A program made the position numbers and the translations under genes. From Lineolata rhizophorae (Eukaryota; Ascomycota; Dothideomycetes; Lineolatales; Lineolataceae), in assembly GCA_010093515.1 (NCBI GenBank), contig MU001676.1:940666-1004665 (forward strand): a stretch of DNA of 64,000 nucleotides, read 5' to 3'. This document shows, piece after piece, positions 34,201 through 45,077 of this stretch (the stretch's first letter is position 1; every line of letters begins with the position of its first letter). A model generated the notes under the pieces. That model was not told where the DNA came from and ran no database searches. It saw only the letters and a program-made list of their open reading frames with translations.

Positions 34201-34725
34201 GCCATGAGAGAGGAAAGGCGCCGACCGAACGATGAGACCCTGACATGAGCGCGGAATGTACAAAACCAATGGTCAAGACAAGAAGTGCAATATACGCGCA
34301 AACGCAAGAAACGTCATTTCAAGGGTGGGCAACCAAATGCAGAAACGCAACGTGGATGTGAAAGCATGCTAACAGAAACCAATACTCAGCCCGCAAACCC
34401 CGCTTTCTACCCTCCCAACCCGAGCTGTTGCCGCTAGTCTCCTCGGGTTCCGTTGAATAAACAATGCAATGTCGGCAAGTTGAAAGGCTCATGCGGAACT
34501 CGCAAAATTCTCGAACCAAGGACGCGTATAGTCGTTAGAGCGGAGGATGCCCGCAAGCTTACTCCGATTTTTTGGTCTTTTTCTCTTTTCCTTTTTGGCT
34601 TGTTGTTCTTTTTCAACGATTCAACTCTGGACCGATCGACGCTTCTACACGTGCGGAACGTAGGACTCCACCGAGACCCTTTCGGACTACACATCGTCAT
34701 AGCAGCCCTGAACGAGGACGCCACT
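31203..34725. other. 3.5-kb gene-poor interval with tandem repeat
   Basis: No supported gene. 31.2-33.3 kb is lower in GC with scattered frames. One minus-strand frame (32288-32911) lacks an ATG start and family similarity; its product contains SLEEWLRAI, which recurs in another frame about 200 nt away, suggesting an old local duplication. 33.36-34.2 kb is a tandem repeat (listed separately). The end is the 3' region of F5. Confidence 0.5.
33355..34205. repeat. Tandem repeat, five copies of about 171-208 bp
   Basis: The core GCTCCACAGCAATCTTGAGC starts at 33407, 33585, 33759, 33930 (one mismatch) and 34138, spacings 178, 174, 171 and 208. Each core is preceded by a version of GGCCTGGTGCTCACCGGGCG and followed by CTAAAACAC and GCTGCCCCTCGGAAAGCCA; between the cores lie diverged purine-rich segments. 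Copies 1-4 are closest; copy 5 is more divergent. Reading frame is not kept from copy to copy, so this is best called a minisatellite/satellite array rather than a coding repeat. Confidence 0.85.
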
Positions 34726-37352
34726 TTATGCGTCCTCTTCGCTCTCGTCTCCGCCGTTCTCTTTGTCGTCCTGTACATCGTCTTCTTCATCTTGATCAAG
34801 GTACGCTTGTATTTCGGCCGCGAGACCAGCATCGTCGTCCTCTTCGCTATGCTCTTCGTCGTCCTCTTCGCTATGCTCTTCGTCGTCCTCTTCGTCCTCT
34901 TCGTTGTCCTTTTCGTCGCCCGTCTCCCGCCCAAATTCTGCTTCCATTTCCGCAATGAGGGCGGCTCCGGCATCCTGTTGTTCATCGGCATCCGCCTGCC
35001 GCTCAAACTCTTGTTCCATTTCAGCGGCTAGCGCGGCTTCGTCGTCCAGGCCGCTACCGTTGTTCATGCCGTTGCTGGACGGCGGCACCTCTTTTTCATC
35101 AAACAACGAGTCCATCTCGCTGCTATCATTGGTGTCATCGTCCAGCAACATTTCTTCTCCGCCGTCATTGAACAGCTCGTCGAGGCCGTCGTCGACATTG
35201 TCTTCGGCAGCGACGGAGAAGGTGCCAATATTGGCTGGTGTGACAGTCGTAGCTGTCGCCGGAATAGGACTGTTTTGGGCGTTCAAAGCCCCGGTTGGAG
35301 CAAAAGGGGTAGGGGTAGGAGCGGTAGTCGGGGCTGGAGCTGGACCAGTACCAGGAGGCTGAGCGCGAGCGCTTGTTACCCCGTTGAAACCGGGGAACAT
35401 CAACCCGCTGCCCGTGAGCATGGCGGGATTTAGAGTGGGCGGAGGAACTGGGCTCAGCCTGCGGCGCTTGTTGGTGTCCGAGGGACCAGCAGCGGCACCG
35501 TTGTCCTCATTCGCGCTCTCCGTTGACAGGTCGTCTTCCTCACGCGCACGCTTCCTTGACGCGGCGGTCCCAGCTCTATCGTTCTCGGCGACAGGGGCAG
35601 TTCTGCGCCTCCTAGGGGCTAGTGGGGGCAGGCCTTTCTCCTCCCGCTCTTTCGCCCTTTTTTCGGCCTCCAATTGGCGGTTGTACTTGGCCGCCGCCGC
35701 CTTACTCTGTAGACAAAGCAAGTAAGTAAATTATCATTTCGCTTTTCGGGGCGATAAAAGGGGAAACTTACGCCACAGGCTGTCAGAGGCCCAATGACAT
35801 ACTGGTTGGTTTTCCAGCCCAGCATTGTGTCATTGCATGCGTTCTTCCAGTGCCGGAGCACATCGACCATTGTGAGAAAGCGCTCCCGGAAGTCCATCTT
35901 CATTTCTTTCACGGTCGCAAAGGGCCTTCGTTCCGGCTCCTCGTGTGCGTTCTCCGAGCTCTGGAACATGAAGCAGTGCGAGGACCATTCGACGGCAAGA
36001 CCGGTTTGGTGATACCGGATCATGCTGTTCTGTTTTCAATACATGAGTAAAGACTCCATGACAGTACTATTACGAGGGATGCCGGATCAAAACTTACCAA
36101 TAGGTTCCACGCTGAGGCCTCCATCTGGTCCAGCCTCCAGCACTCCGCCTGTCCAGGCTTAGGGTTGAAGAACTTGAGGTGTGCCGCATTGGAGCGGTCC
36201 CAGAGACTATCCATATTCCTCATTGCCGCCACAAGGATCTTGACCATCTCCTGCTTCATCTCGTTCGATGGCAGGTCCTTAATGGCCGGTGCTTCCTTTA
36301 GGATTGGCATCGCGGCCTGTGCGGCACGGGTGTTCTGGAACGTCAGAGGGATCTCCTCTGGGCACTCCTCGTTCTCGGTGCGAGCGAGGAGCAAAATTTC
36401 CTCGTCGAACCACGTCCCATCCGGCTCGGGGTTGCGGTCCCTGTGTAAGATACAGGCCGCTGGCTGCTGAGCCTGCTGCGCCTGCTCCTCCTGCTGCACA
36501 AGCTGGGGGGACTTGTACAGCGGCGTCTTTCCCTTCGAGCGGGACATAGACGGGGCCGCAGGCGCAGGGCTAGCAGGGCCGGTGGGACGGGCCGATCCCG
36601 TCACCTCCCCCGTAGGGGTAGTTCTTGCCCTCTGCTCGAGATGTTAGTATTGGTTCGCTAAGATGAAGACAGGATTTGTGAGATTTGCCTACCTTTGCTG
36701 GTTGCTCCGATGGATCATCGGAGCTCCTCTTGCGGCTCTCGGCCGCAGGCGGGGGCCCATTCAGCCACAGGGCAGCCGACTGCCTCATGGTCTCGCGCCT
36801 GGACGCCCTAACCCTCTCCAAATGAGCATCATCGATGATGCGAGGAGGCGGGGCTCGGGTCGCCGGCTGCGGTGGACCCGGCGCGACGGTACCCTGGGCC
36901 TTCTGGCGCTCTGCCGCCGCGGCCCTCTTACGCCGGGTGTTCCCGAGCAGATTGAACATCTGCTGGCTGAAGGAGTTGTTCGAAAACTCCCAGCCGCCGG
37001 GTGCCAACTCCGGGTAGTAGCTAGGGCGCGCAGGAGGGGCCGGTCCCAGGTCCGGGAGAGGGGAGCCTGAGCGGGCGGAGCGTGACGAGCCACGAGCCTC
37101 TTGGGCAGCAGGAGCAACAGCAGGCGCCTCGGCCGCCTGCTCTCGCGTTTGAAATGCCTGCTCGACGGACTGGGCCGGAGCCTGACCGTCGTCCATGGTC
37201 TCGTCCGCCGCCATCAGGTCCACGCTCTCGTAGGAGCTCTGGCGGCGAGGAGGAGGGTTGGCCGGACCGTCTTCATCATCCAACAACGTCAGGTCGATCT
37301 CGACGCGTTGCCCATTGGCAGACGCGTTTGACACAGCGCCGTTGTACGCCAT
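34726..37352 (-). CDS. F5, WLL-RYH family protein with acidic C-terminus, 810 aa
   Basis: Exons (minus) 36693-37352, 36098-36631, 35772-36029 and 34726-35706, phase 0. After a low-complexity N-terminus come the block shared with F6 and F7 (DRNPEPDGTWFDEE ... MPILKEAPAIKDLPSNEM), the helix MVKILVAAMRNM and ASAWNLL. The third exon opens NSMIRYHQTGL and runs without interruption into HWKNACNDTMLGWKTN...YVIGP. Here the two central family exons are fused, yet the second part is still exactly 27 residues. The last exon opens SKAAAAKYNRQL, a weak version of the usual RKxxNxxxNxxK. It then has NLS-like clusters (PRRRRT, SRKRARE, NKRRRL), a Pro/Thr-rich part, and Asp/Glu-rich repeats (a 24-nt unit duplicated at 34834-34881). 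The tail resembles an acidic activation or histone-binding segment (inference). Function unknown. Confidence 0.8.
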
Positions 37353-38660
37353 GATAGGCGATTTGCAACGCGCGCTGGGGTGAGAAAGGTGACGAGGTGG
37401 ATGGAGAGGGTGGGCGGAAAGAAGGAAGAAGAGGGTTGGAGGTAAAGAGGTGGAGGATCGGATGGATGGGCAGATCGCCAGTTGGAAGCTTTCTGGATAG
37501 CGAATCCAGGTGCTGGCGATGGTGGTCGGAGGTCTGCTTGGAGAGAGAAAGAAGAGAAGGAAGAGTTGTGGGCGAGCGGAAATGTATTTGTTCTGCGCTG
37601 TGTGCGAGGCTACCGAGCAGGCAGGCACGACCCTCCGAATGTGGTAGGCATGTCTAAACGAGATCTATGGGTGAATTGGCCGCTTAACATGCGCAAGCGA
37701 ACAATGGCAGAACTATTGAGCTATAAATCGGAGCTGCCTAGTGTTATTCACTTGGGCAGCATTCACCAGAGCAGCAGGCGCGGCTCCGACGAATGATGTG
37801 GAGGAACCAGCGCTCCGGACACTTGCGAATTTACCATCATGCCATTGCCGCCGTCCACGATGCCTTCGGGAAGCCTAAGTTGCAGCCACGTGCATCTCGA
37901 GCCTTCTATGATATCTCTGGAATCCGGCCATGATATAGCCGTATACGTGGAAAGAGACAGTACTGTGTTCAAGGCAGAATATTAGCTTCCAACTTGCCAA
38001 TATCAGGTCAGTTTCAAACTTCACATCTTCGATATTGACCACTCGTTATAATCCTATGCATAGGAACTGATAGGCTCATATATTTAGGAGAGGGCAATTG
38101 TTTACAACTCATGATACTAGCTACCGATTACAATATTGACCTGTGAACCTGAATGGAGCCAAGGAACGGGAAGCAAGGAAGCTAACAACTGCTGCTGTGC
38201 TGAATTGATTCTACAGAAAGCCGCCTTAGTCGCGGACAATGCTATGGTAAGTAATTGTCTAACCCAACCCAGCGCCAGATTGCCAGAAGCTGCTGATGCT
38301 GTACAGCGTCTCGAAACTCGATTGGAAAAGTGGCCAATCATCGCCGTATGCCGATTATGGATACTAGTGCAGTTGCGGGAAAGAAGCTCAAGACGCGGAA
38401 AATCCGTCCATAACGCAGCGTAGTCTGGTGAGTTGCTCATAGTCAAGGCTCGAGTCATCATTTCAATGATTCCCAGAGCCAGTTATGGCCTCAGTTACTG
38501 TTTCATCTTCCGGTTCGTTATCGATGGAGCGATTGAATCGTATAATTACATGCTGCCATCGAATATTGATACAATGGTTGAGAACATGCTGACAATTGAA
38601 GAGAAGGAGAGGCGCAGGCGCGTTCGAATCGCTGAAGGGGCCTTGGGTCCACGACGAGAG
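37353..38660. other. Interval between F5 start and F6 end
   Basis: The first 300 nt upstream of F5 are purine-rich on the plus strand (promoter side). At 38136-38423 on plus is a frame with intron-like features (GTAAGT at 38247, TGCTGATGCTGTACAG before 38308), giving KAALVADNAM joined to RLETRLEKWPIIAVC and ending at an in-frame stop. I recognise no family and do not call it a gene. Confidence 0.4.
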
Positions 38661-40713
38661 TCAATTTTGCTGCGGAGGTTCTGGATAGTGATGATAATTT
38701 GCTCCGCCCTGGTAGTTCCAAGCTCCACTAGGAGCACCGTAATGACCATATGGCATCGTGGCCATGATATGTGCAGCTTGTGCACTTGTTGGACTGGCCA
38801 GTTGTGGAACTTGGCCCGCATCGTTATGGCTGTAGCAACTTATAGCGGTTGCTGGCCCGTGTACGTAATCGCCAGGAAAATATGAAGCCGCAGGAGCCGC
38901 AGGAGCGTCCCGAAGAGCTTGTTCGCTCCATGGTCTATACCGCTCTTCGTAGTACGGATTTGTTTTGGAGGGCTCGCCCGGTTTCGGTATAATGGGCGTG
39001 AATCGTGAGTTCAACGTCTGCATATTGTACCGAACGTCTTCCTCATCCTCATCAATTCTCCGCCTCTTTTGACCTACCCTAGAGTGTCGTCCACGCGTCG
39101 GAGCCACGTTAGGGATCTCGTTACGTTTTGCTTTGGCGAAGGAAAGCATCGAGCCTTTGTGCTCGTTTGACGTTTGATTGTCTCCCTTACGCTAACAATG
39201 TGTCAGCTCTCCGCCAAATGTGTCGAGAATATGTACGAACTTTGTCAAAAGTACGAGGACCTATAACGAATAGGTTTACCTCCCGCCCCTCCATAACGTC
39301 CTTGCAGGTTTTCTTCCGGGACTATGATCCTGTGAGTACACCTCGAGCAAAAGGCATCGTAGTCCGAGTGAGAACTCGCCTTGAGGCAACGGACGATCTC
39401 CTTCGTTCGTTGGTCGAACGGCATCTTCTGCTCTTCAATGCTAGCGAAGCTCAGTCGAATGGTTTCGATGCTTCGATCGTCACGCGTCACCGAGTCGCGA
39501 GGCGTATGTGGCTTTGTGCACGATTGTGGCGGAATGGTCAGACCCTTGGTATGGTAGCGGATGACCTGGTTCTAATACTTTCTCAGTATAATGGCTTCCA
39601 TCAACGTTGATGAGAACAAGTTGAAGTTGCGACAACAGACAGGACCTTCTAGGACAGGCAGGACTTTCGAGAACGGACAGGATTTGCGTCATTGGGAAGG
39701 ACTTGTTGAATGAGCAGATCTTACGTGGACAAGCAGGATTTGTGTGAATAGGCAGAGCTTACGTGACCAAGCAGGACTTGTGAGAACAAACAGGACGCCT
39801 ATGAACAAGCAGGACTTCCAAGAATATACAAGAAATTCGAGGAAAAACAAGATTCGCGAGAATAAACAGGGCTTGCAAGAGCAGGGAGGACTGCGAGAGC
39901 AAGCAGAACTTGCAATAACAGACCCAACTTACGAAAACAAACATACATTAACCGGCCTGAAAGATAACAACAAAAGAGGTTAACGCTCTACTAATAAATG
40001 GATAATATAACAACATATCAACAATGTAATAAGAATCAAGGCGCACGGTAACAAGTTATAGTAAGTCACACCATACATACCAACAAGTTCCAACAGCCCG
40101 CTAAGATCTGCTTGTTGCTCCAGTACTTCGCCTTCGCATTGGAAGGGTTGAACCAAAGAAGTGCCTCCGCGCCAGCCTTATCGTGTGTCTCTGTTATATC
40201 CCGCATGGCCCGGAAGAAGACCTGTACAAGACGCTTCTTCATGTCGTTTGAGGGGAGAGAAATCAGTGGTGCTTCCTTCAGGATTGGAAGTGCACGAAGA
40301 CCAGCAGAGGTATCATCGAATTCCATATCTGGTGAGGGAACCGTCGCCGCCGGTATTTCGGTCAACTGGCCCAACAACTCATTATCTTCCCAGGAACCAT
40401 CCGGCTCCGGCACGCGATCCTGAGCAGCTTCATTGAGCATGATGATAACCGGCTGTTCTGGGTAAGCCCTCAGGCCTTCAGCCAGGTGCATGTTGCTCGA
40501 GAAGCCTGCGATTTGCGATGACGCAAGCTGGGGGTCAACGGGCGCGGAATGCGAACGGGGAGAACTGCCTGCAAGAGCGTGGAGATATGCCGGGTCTACG
40601 GTGCTGTTAGGACCGATGCAGACGTCCTTGCGGTCTACAATATGGTATGTGTGCTGGAACTGCTGCTGGCCCTGTGTTCGATCGTCGGTCGCTCTTGCCT
40701 TGCCCTTGTGCAT
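38661..40713 (-). CDS. F6, WLL-RYH family protein, 478 aa, with a GC-AG intron
   Basis: Exons (minus) 40081-40713, 39380-39571, 39241-39321 and 38661-39191, phase 0. It starts MHKGKARATDD. It shares with F5 and F7 the block DRVPEPDGSWEDNELL ... LPILKEAPLISLPSNDM, then helix RLVQVFFRAMRDI and AGCWNLL. Exon 2 (64 codons) opens NQVIRYHTKGL and ends VRCLK; exon 3 (27 codons) opens SRKKTCKDVMEG and contains LFVIGP; exon 4 opens RKGDNQTSNEHK, then has an NLS-like KRRRIDEDEED and a Pro/Gly/Tyr/His-rich tail. Intron 2 begins GC (AAG|GCGAGT) where paralogues have GT; the alternative GT nearby would break the phase. At 509 nt, intron 1 is largely made of degenerate short repeats. Function unknown. Confidence 0.78.
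39605..39950. repeat. Degenerate minisatellite inside intron 1 of F6
   Basis: At least a dozen imperfect copies of a unit of roughly 20-25 nt resembling AACAAGCAGGACTTGCGAG fill most of the intron. Clear copies include GACAAGCAGGATTTG, GACCAAGCAGGACTTG and GAACAAGCAGGACTTCC. Copies differ enough that the array is old or was never homogenised. Confidence 0.7.
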
Positions 40714-41580
40714 CGTCGTGATTGAAGGATAGTCGGTGTTCGTCCGTCACGAGCAGGAAATCGACGGTTTGACGATTTGACGGCTCGACAGGATGACGAT
40801 CCAACAGCTTGCTGGACACAATGAAGGAGCGAAGAAACGGAGCTCGAAGGGAAGAGAAAGCTAGAGACGCGACCGATTAAATACTATTGCCCACGGCTTT
40901 GTGACTAACCGGCGAATTGCAGCCTCGTTGCCAGCACCGCGGTTGATAGGGCAATTGTCTGGGTAATAAAAGAAGCACTTTCCCAAGAGAGTGGAAGGGA
41001 AGGCAGTAGGTAGCAGGGGGAGGCAGGTGTGACTAGGTTAGCGGGCAGCGTGGTTGACCAGCAGAGAAATGTTGCGTGAAGTGAACGCCAGTCGCGGCAT
41101 CATGACGTGGTTCATGGGTCTAGACTACCATTGTCATCGGCGTGGCTACTGCCTGATTGGTACAGTGCAGCAGAGAAAGGAGGAGCCATTGTGTCTCGCA
41201 ATATTGGGAAGCGTTCCAGTACTACGGTAAGGCAGCGTTGTGCGGAGAAAACTGACGTGGATCTGTCCACGCATCCACGGTTCGACCCGTCCATAACGCG
41301 ACAACGGCGCACGCCTGACCTTAGCGTGGCTGCCTTGACAGCCTTGCTGCAGCTAAATCGGAAGCCCAATGTACCAGGAACGATAAAGTAAGAAAGCAAC
41401 ACCTCAGCAAGTTGTGAAACTCAATTCTTATTCCAGCAGGGATGCGCTATCCTCCTTCTCCCGTACGTATCTACAGTCGGCAAACATCAAAACCGCAACA
41501 TTAGAACGCCTCCTATCGTACAATTGAAGTCGCCCCCTCTTTACGCATCATGTTCGCTGCCCGCCGTGTTCGCTGCATAT
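40714..41580. other. Intergenic between F6 start and F7 end
   Basis: About 870 nt with the F6 promoter region and the F7 3' region. No supported gene; GA-rich stretches at 40980-41030. Confidence 0.45.
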
Positions 41581-44020
41581 CTATGCCTGTCGCTGCCGCT
41601 TCTTACTACCACCGTCGTCTCGGCCTTCGTCTGCTTCCTCGTCTCTACCCCGCTTTGTTCCGCTGCTGCCAGCACCACCCAGCCCGAAATTCTCCATATC
41701 TTCGCCCGATTCTAAGCCGCTTGGGTTAGGCGGAGGCCCATAGCCAGGCAAATCATTGCCCGAGCCGAACAGCTCCAATTCCTCGTTTGTTATGGCAGGG
41801 TCCAGATATCCCTGTATGCCGGAGGGGCCCAGATCGCCGATATTCGCTCCATAATTCATGGTAGGCGCCGTTGGATCGGCCTGGACGTTGTACTGGCTAA
41901 TCCAGTTCGACGGGCCAGCTGTGGTTGGCGTACCATAGGCGGCTGGATCCAATGGATCGCCAAATCCAGTTGTCGGCTCTTGGGCCTGGCTGTAACCGCC
42001 CTGGGCCTGGACATAACCGCCCTGGGCCTGGACATAACCGCCCTGGGCCTGACCATAAACACCCTGGGCCTGGCCATAACCACCCTGGGCCCAGGCACTC
42101 TGGGCCGGGGTTCCCCCTTCAATATAACCTCCAAGCCCGTACTGTTGGGAAGGTTGGTGCTGTGGAATCTGCTGGTGGGGCTGATAGCCCGGGTAGGCCA
42201 GAGGTTGACTAGGCCCATGGTAAGGATTGTCCATCTGTTGCTGTTGCTGGAATCCTTGTTCCAACTGGGCTACATATTGAGCGTAAGTGTGCTTCGGGGG
42301 ATTCTGGCCGCCCTGCTGTAGAGTTTGGGCTGGCAAGCCCGTGTCCTGCGGCAGCTGTTGGGCCTGCACATCTTGTTGGGCTGCACCGCGTGAGTTTTGC
42401 CGGCCTCGGCGTCCACGTCCCGCCCTAGGCCTGCCTCTGGTACCACGTCCGCGCTGGGTCTGGCTCGCACGCGGGGTCTGGCTCCCACGTTGGGTCTGGC
42501 TTCCATGCTGGGCCTGGCTTCCACTCTGTTGGTATTGTGGTGTTTGACCGTGTGATGGGGGTTGTTCGGGGGGTTGTTCAGCTGAGCCAAATAGAGCGCG
42601 TGTAGCCTCATCTCCAAGCAATTTCTGTGCTGCTTCTTGTTCCTTTTCAGCCTCCTTGCCCTTATTGCCTGTTCGGGCATTCTTTGCATATTCTAGCTGC
42701 TCTTTTTTGGCTAGGTTTCCCTTTGTATTCATTCTCTTACGCTGCCGTGGAAGTCAGCAGCTAGCAATACAAAGAGCAGAGAAGGTATGAACGAACCGTA
42801 TCATATTGCTCAGGGCAGATGACAAGCTGGTTGATCTTCCAGCCGTCCATGACATCCACGCAAGCTTGCTTCCGTTTCTAAGAGTAAGAAATTAGTATCT
42901 ATAAACGTCAAAGTTGCTCTAATCACATCATTTACCTTTAGTACGTGGACAATAGCTTCCACCCGCGCTTCAAAAGGTATCTGAGCATCGGCATTGGAGT
43001 ACCAGGACCACGGCTTAACCTGACTGGTACCTTGGAGAGGAGGCGCGGCAAGACCTTTCTGGTGATACCGGATGATTTGGTTCTGTTCATTGTGAGTTAG
43101 TTTCACCATTTCTAACCCCGGTAAACGGCGTTGCTTACCAACAAGTTCCAAGCAGCGGCCTCGACCCGGTCGTTGGCCCAGTATTTGTCCCAATTGGCGA
43201 CACCAAATGCCCTTACCGCTTCTGAGCCGGGGGCTTCAGACACGCTTTCTACATTCCGAATGGCAGCTACCAAAACCCTAACCAGTTCGCGTTGCATTGC
43301 GCCGGAAGGTACTTCCGGGAGCTCTCCCGCTTTCTTGATGATTGGGAGTGATTCAAAGGCCTCCTGGATGGACTGGTAAGACAAGGGTACGCTGTACGAG
43401 GCGACGTTGGCATCCATCAGCTTCTTCAAGAACGGTTGGTCGGTCCAGGGGCCTTCGGGCTCCGGGTGGCGGTCGCCAAGCTGGTTTGGGACAACAAACT
43501 CGGTTTGGTCAGCGCTGAGTGTTGGTAAGGTATGCTGGCCAAATTCTTGTTCGTGGTATTCATTGATCCTCTCCTTCATTGAGCGATACTTTGAGCGAAA
43601 CTCCTCCACGGTAGGAACATGATGTTGACCGCGCTCGGCTGTATGGGAATGCTGTTGGCCCTCAAGGACCTGAACATATTGTGGATTGCCGATGGTGGTG
43701 CACTGTGGATTGCTGGCAGCAGTGTACTGTAGGCTGCCAGCGGCTGTATACTGTGGGTTAGCCGCAGTGTACTGTGGGTTGCCGGCAGCGGTATACTGTG
43801 GGTTAACCGCAGTGTGCTGTGGGCTGCCGGCAGCGGTATACTGTGGGTTAACCGCAGTGTGCTGTGGGCTGCCGGCAGCGGTATACTGTGGGTTGCTGGG
43901 CCCGGTGTACTGTAGGTTGCCGGACGCGGTGTATTGAACCGGTTGGCCACGGTTCATCGTAGCACCTTCTATATTAGCTTGCGGCTCCTCGAATGGCTCT
44001 GTGATATCCGGATGCTGCAT
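41581..44020 (-). CDS. F7, WLL-RYH family protein with two coding minisatellites, 756 aa
   Basis: Exons (minus) 43139-44020, 42936-43082, 42797-42877 and 41581-42741, phase 0. Residues 25-110 are repeats of the type NPQYTAAGSPQHTAV. Next come the block DRHPEPEGPWTDQPFL ... LPIIKKAGELPEVPSGAM, helix LVRVLVAAIRNV and AAAWNLL. Exon 2 (49 codons) opens NQIIRYHQKGL; exon 3 (27 codons) opens KRKQACVDVMDG and contains QLVICP; exon 4 opens RKRMNTKGNLAKK, then a charged helix. A Gln/Arg/Gly segment (GRGTRGRPRAGRGRRGRQ, RGG-like) and GGYVQAQ repeats with a G/Y/Q composition like prion-like or FUS-type domains follow. It ends in a bipartite NLS-like KRGRDE...KKRQRQA. The composition suggests a condensate-prone, RNA- or DNA-associated nuclear protein (inference). 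Function unknown. Confidence 0.8.
41980..42084. repeat. 21-nt coding minisatellite in F7, five copies
   Basis: The unit CTGGGCCTGGACATAACCGC+C (21 nt) repeats from about 41980 to 42084, with two identical copies at 42001-42021 and 42022-42042. On the coding strand it encodes GGYVQAQ-type heptapeptides, so copy-number change keeps frame. Confidence 0.85.
43700..43935. repeat. 45-nt coding minisatellite in F7 exon 1
   Basis: A 45-nt unit (15 codons, about NPQYTAAGSPQHTAV) occurs as two identical copies at 43801-43845 and 43846-43890, flanked by diverged copies and half-units. The identity points to recent duplication. The period keeps reading frame. Confidence 0.85.
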
Positions 44021-45077
44021 TGTGCTGCTAGGTTAAGAGGTTGAATATCGCCTAACAAGTGTAGGTACACCGATAGAGCTTCAATGTAAGGGACAAAGTG
44101 AAAAAAGAAGGGTTGTACCGGGCGGTAAGGAATACCAATGGACACGCGTGTCGCAGTGTTGCCGGTGGGCCAAATAAGTCCAAGGTCTCCAACCAGTGAG
44201 TACTGTGGAGGATATGATAGATACCGGGGAGTGAATTTTATATGTGAATTTGTTGGATAACACCTGTTCGCTTGCATAGCATAGCTCATCAGTTACTAGC
44301 TAGCCGACCACCTGTCACCCTCTCTAGATCACTACTATTCGCTACTAGATCTAACAATCTCTTATAGAACTTTGTTTTTAACTAGTCGCCAATGAATTAT
44401 AATATGTTGGCTCTTTCATATGTCATACTTCTGCATTTGCTGAACTGTGCTATGTGCTGGCCACTCAAGCAAACATATCTTCTACATTTTGGGACACGAA
44501 CCTCTGAAAACCACAGCTATTTCACGTAGTCAGCTTGAAATGTGATATGTGTAGCTCCGCAGCTTTTTTGACAGGAATATTCACGGGTGTGATGGGCATA
44601 GGAATGGTTTTGGTGAATGTTCAATAAGCGACAAGATGATAGACCTTAGGATTCTGCCCTTCTACGATTCATGAAGGCTAAGTGACCTCACAATGCTGTT
44701 CTATTTGTAGCCCAGCAGTTCATTGCTTTAGAATGCTGAGGTTTGACCATCACATTCTCTTGAAATTGTTCCGTATCGAAGTGTCTTTCGGCAACTCCTC
44801 AACCTTGGCCGGGGCTTTTGCATAGCTCCCGATAGACAGAGAGCTGAACATAAAGTGTGGAAATGCTCGGCCAGGGCCACTGCACTACTTGGATTTCTAC
44901 TCTCTAAAGAAACATACTAGCACTACCACAAAAGCACCTCTATAATTGTACAATGCCTCCATAAAACTATCCAATGTACCCAGACAGAAAACATCAAGCA
45001 ACATTACCGACCGGCCTAGGATATGCACCATAAAACCCATTCAGCAGCCGGTATTTGAAACACCCGTTGTAATCCTC
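44021..45077. other. Intergenic between F7 start and F8 end
   Basis: About 1.06 kb without a supported gene; AT-richer at 44300-44700. It should contain the F7 promoter and F8 3' region. Confidence 0.45.
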
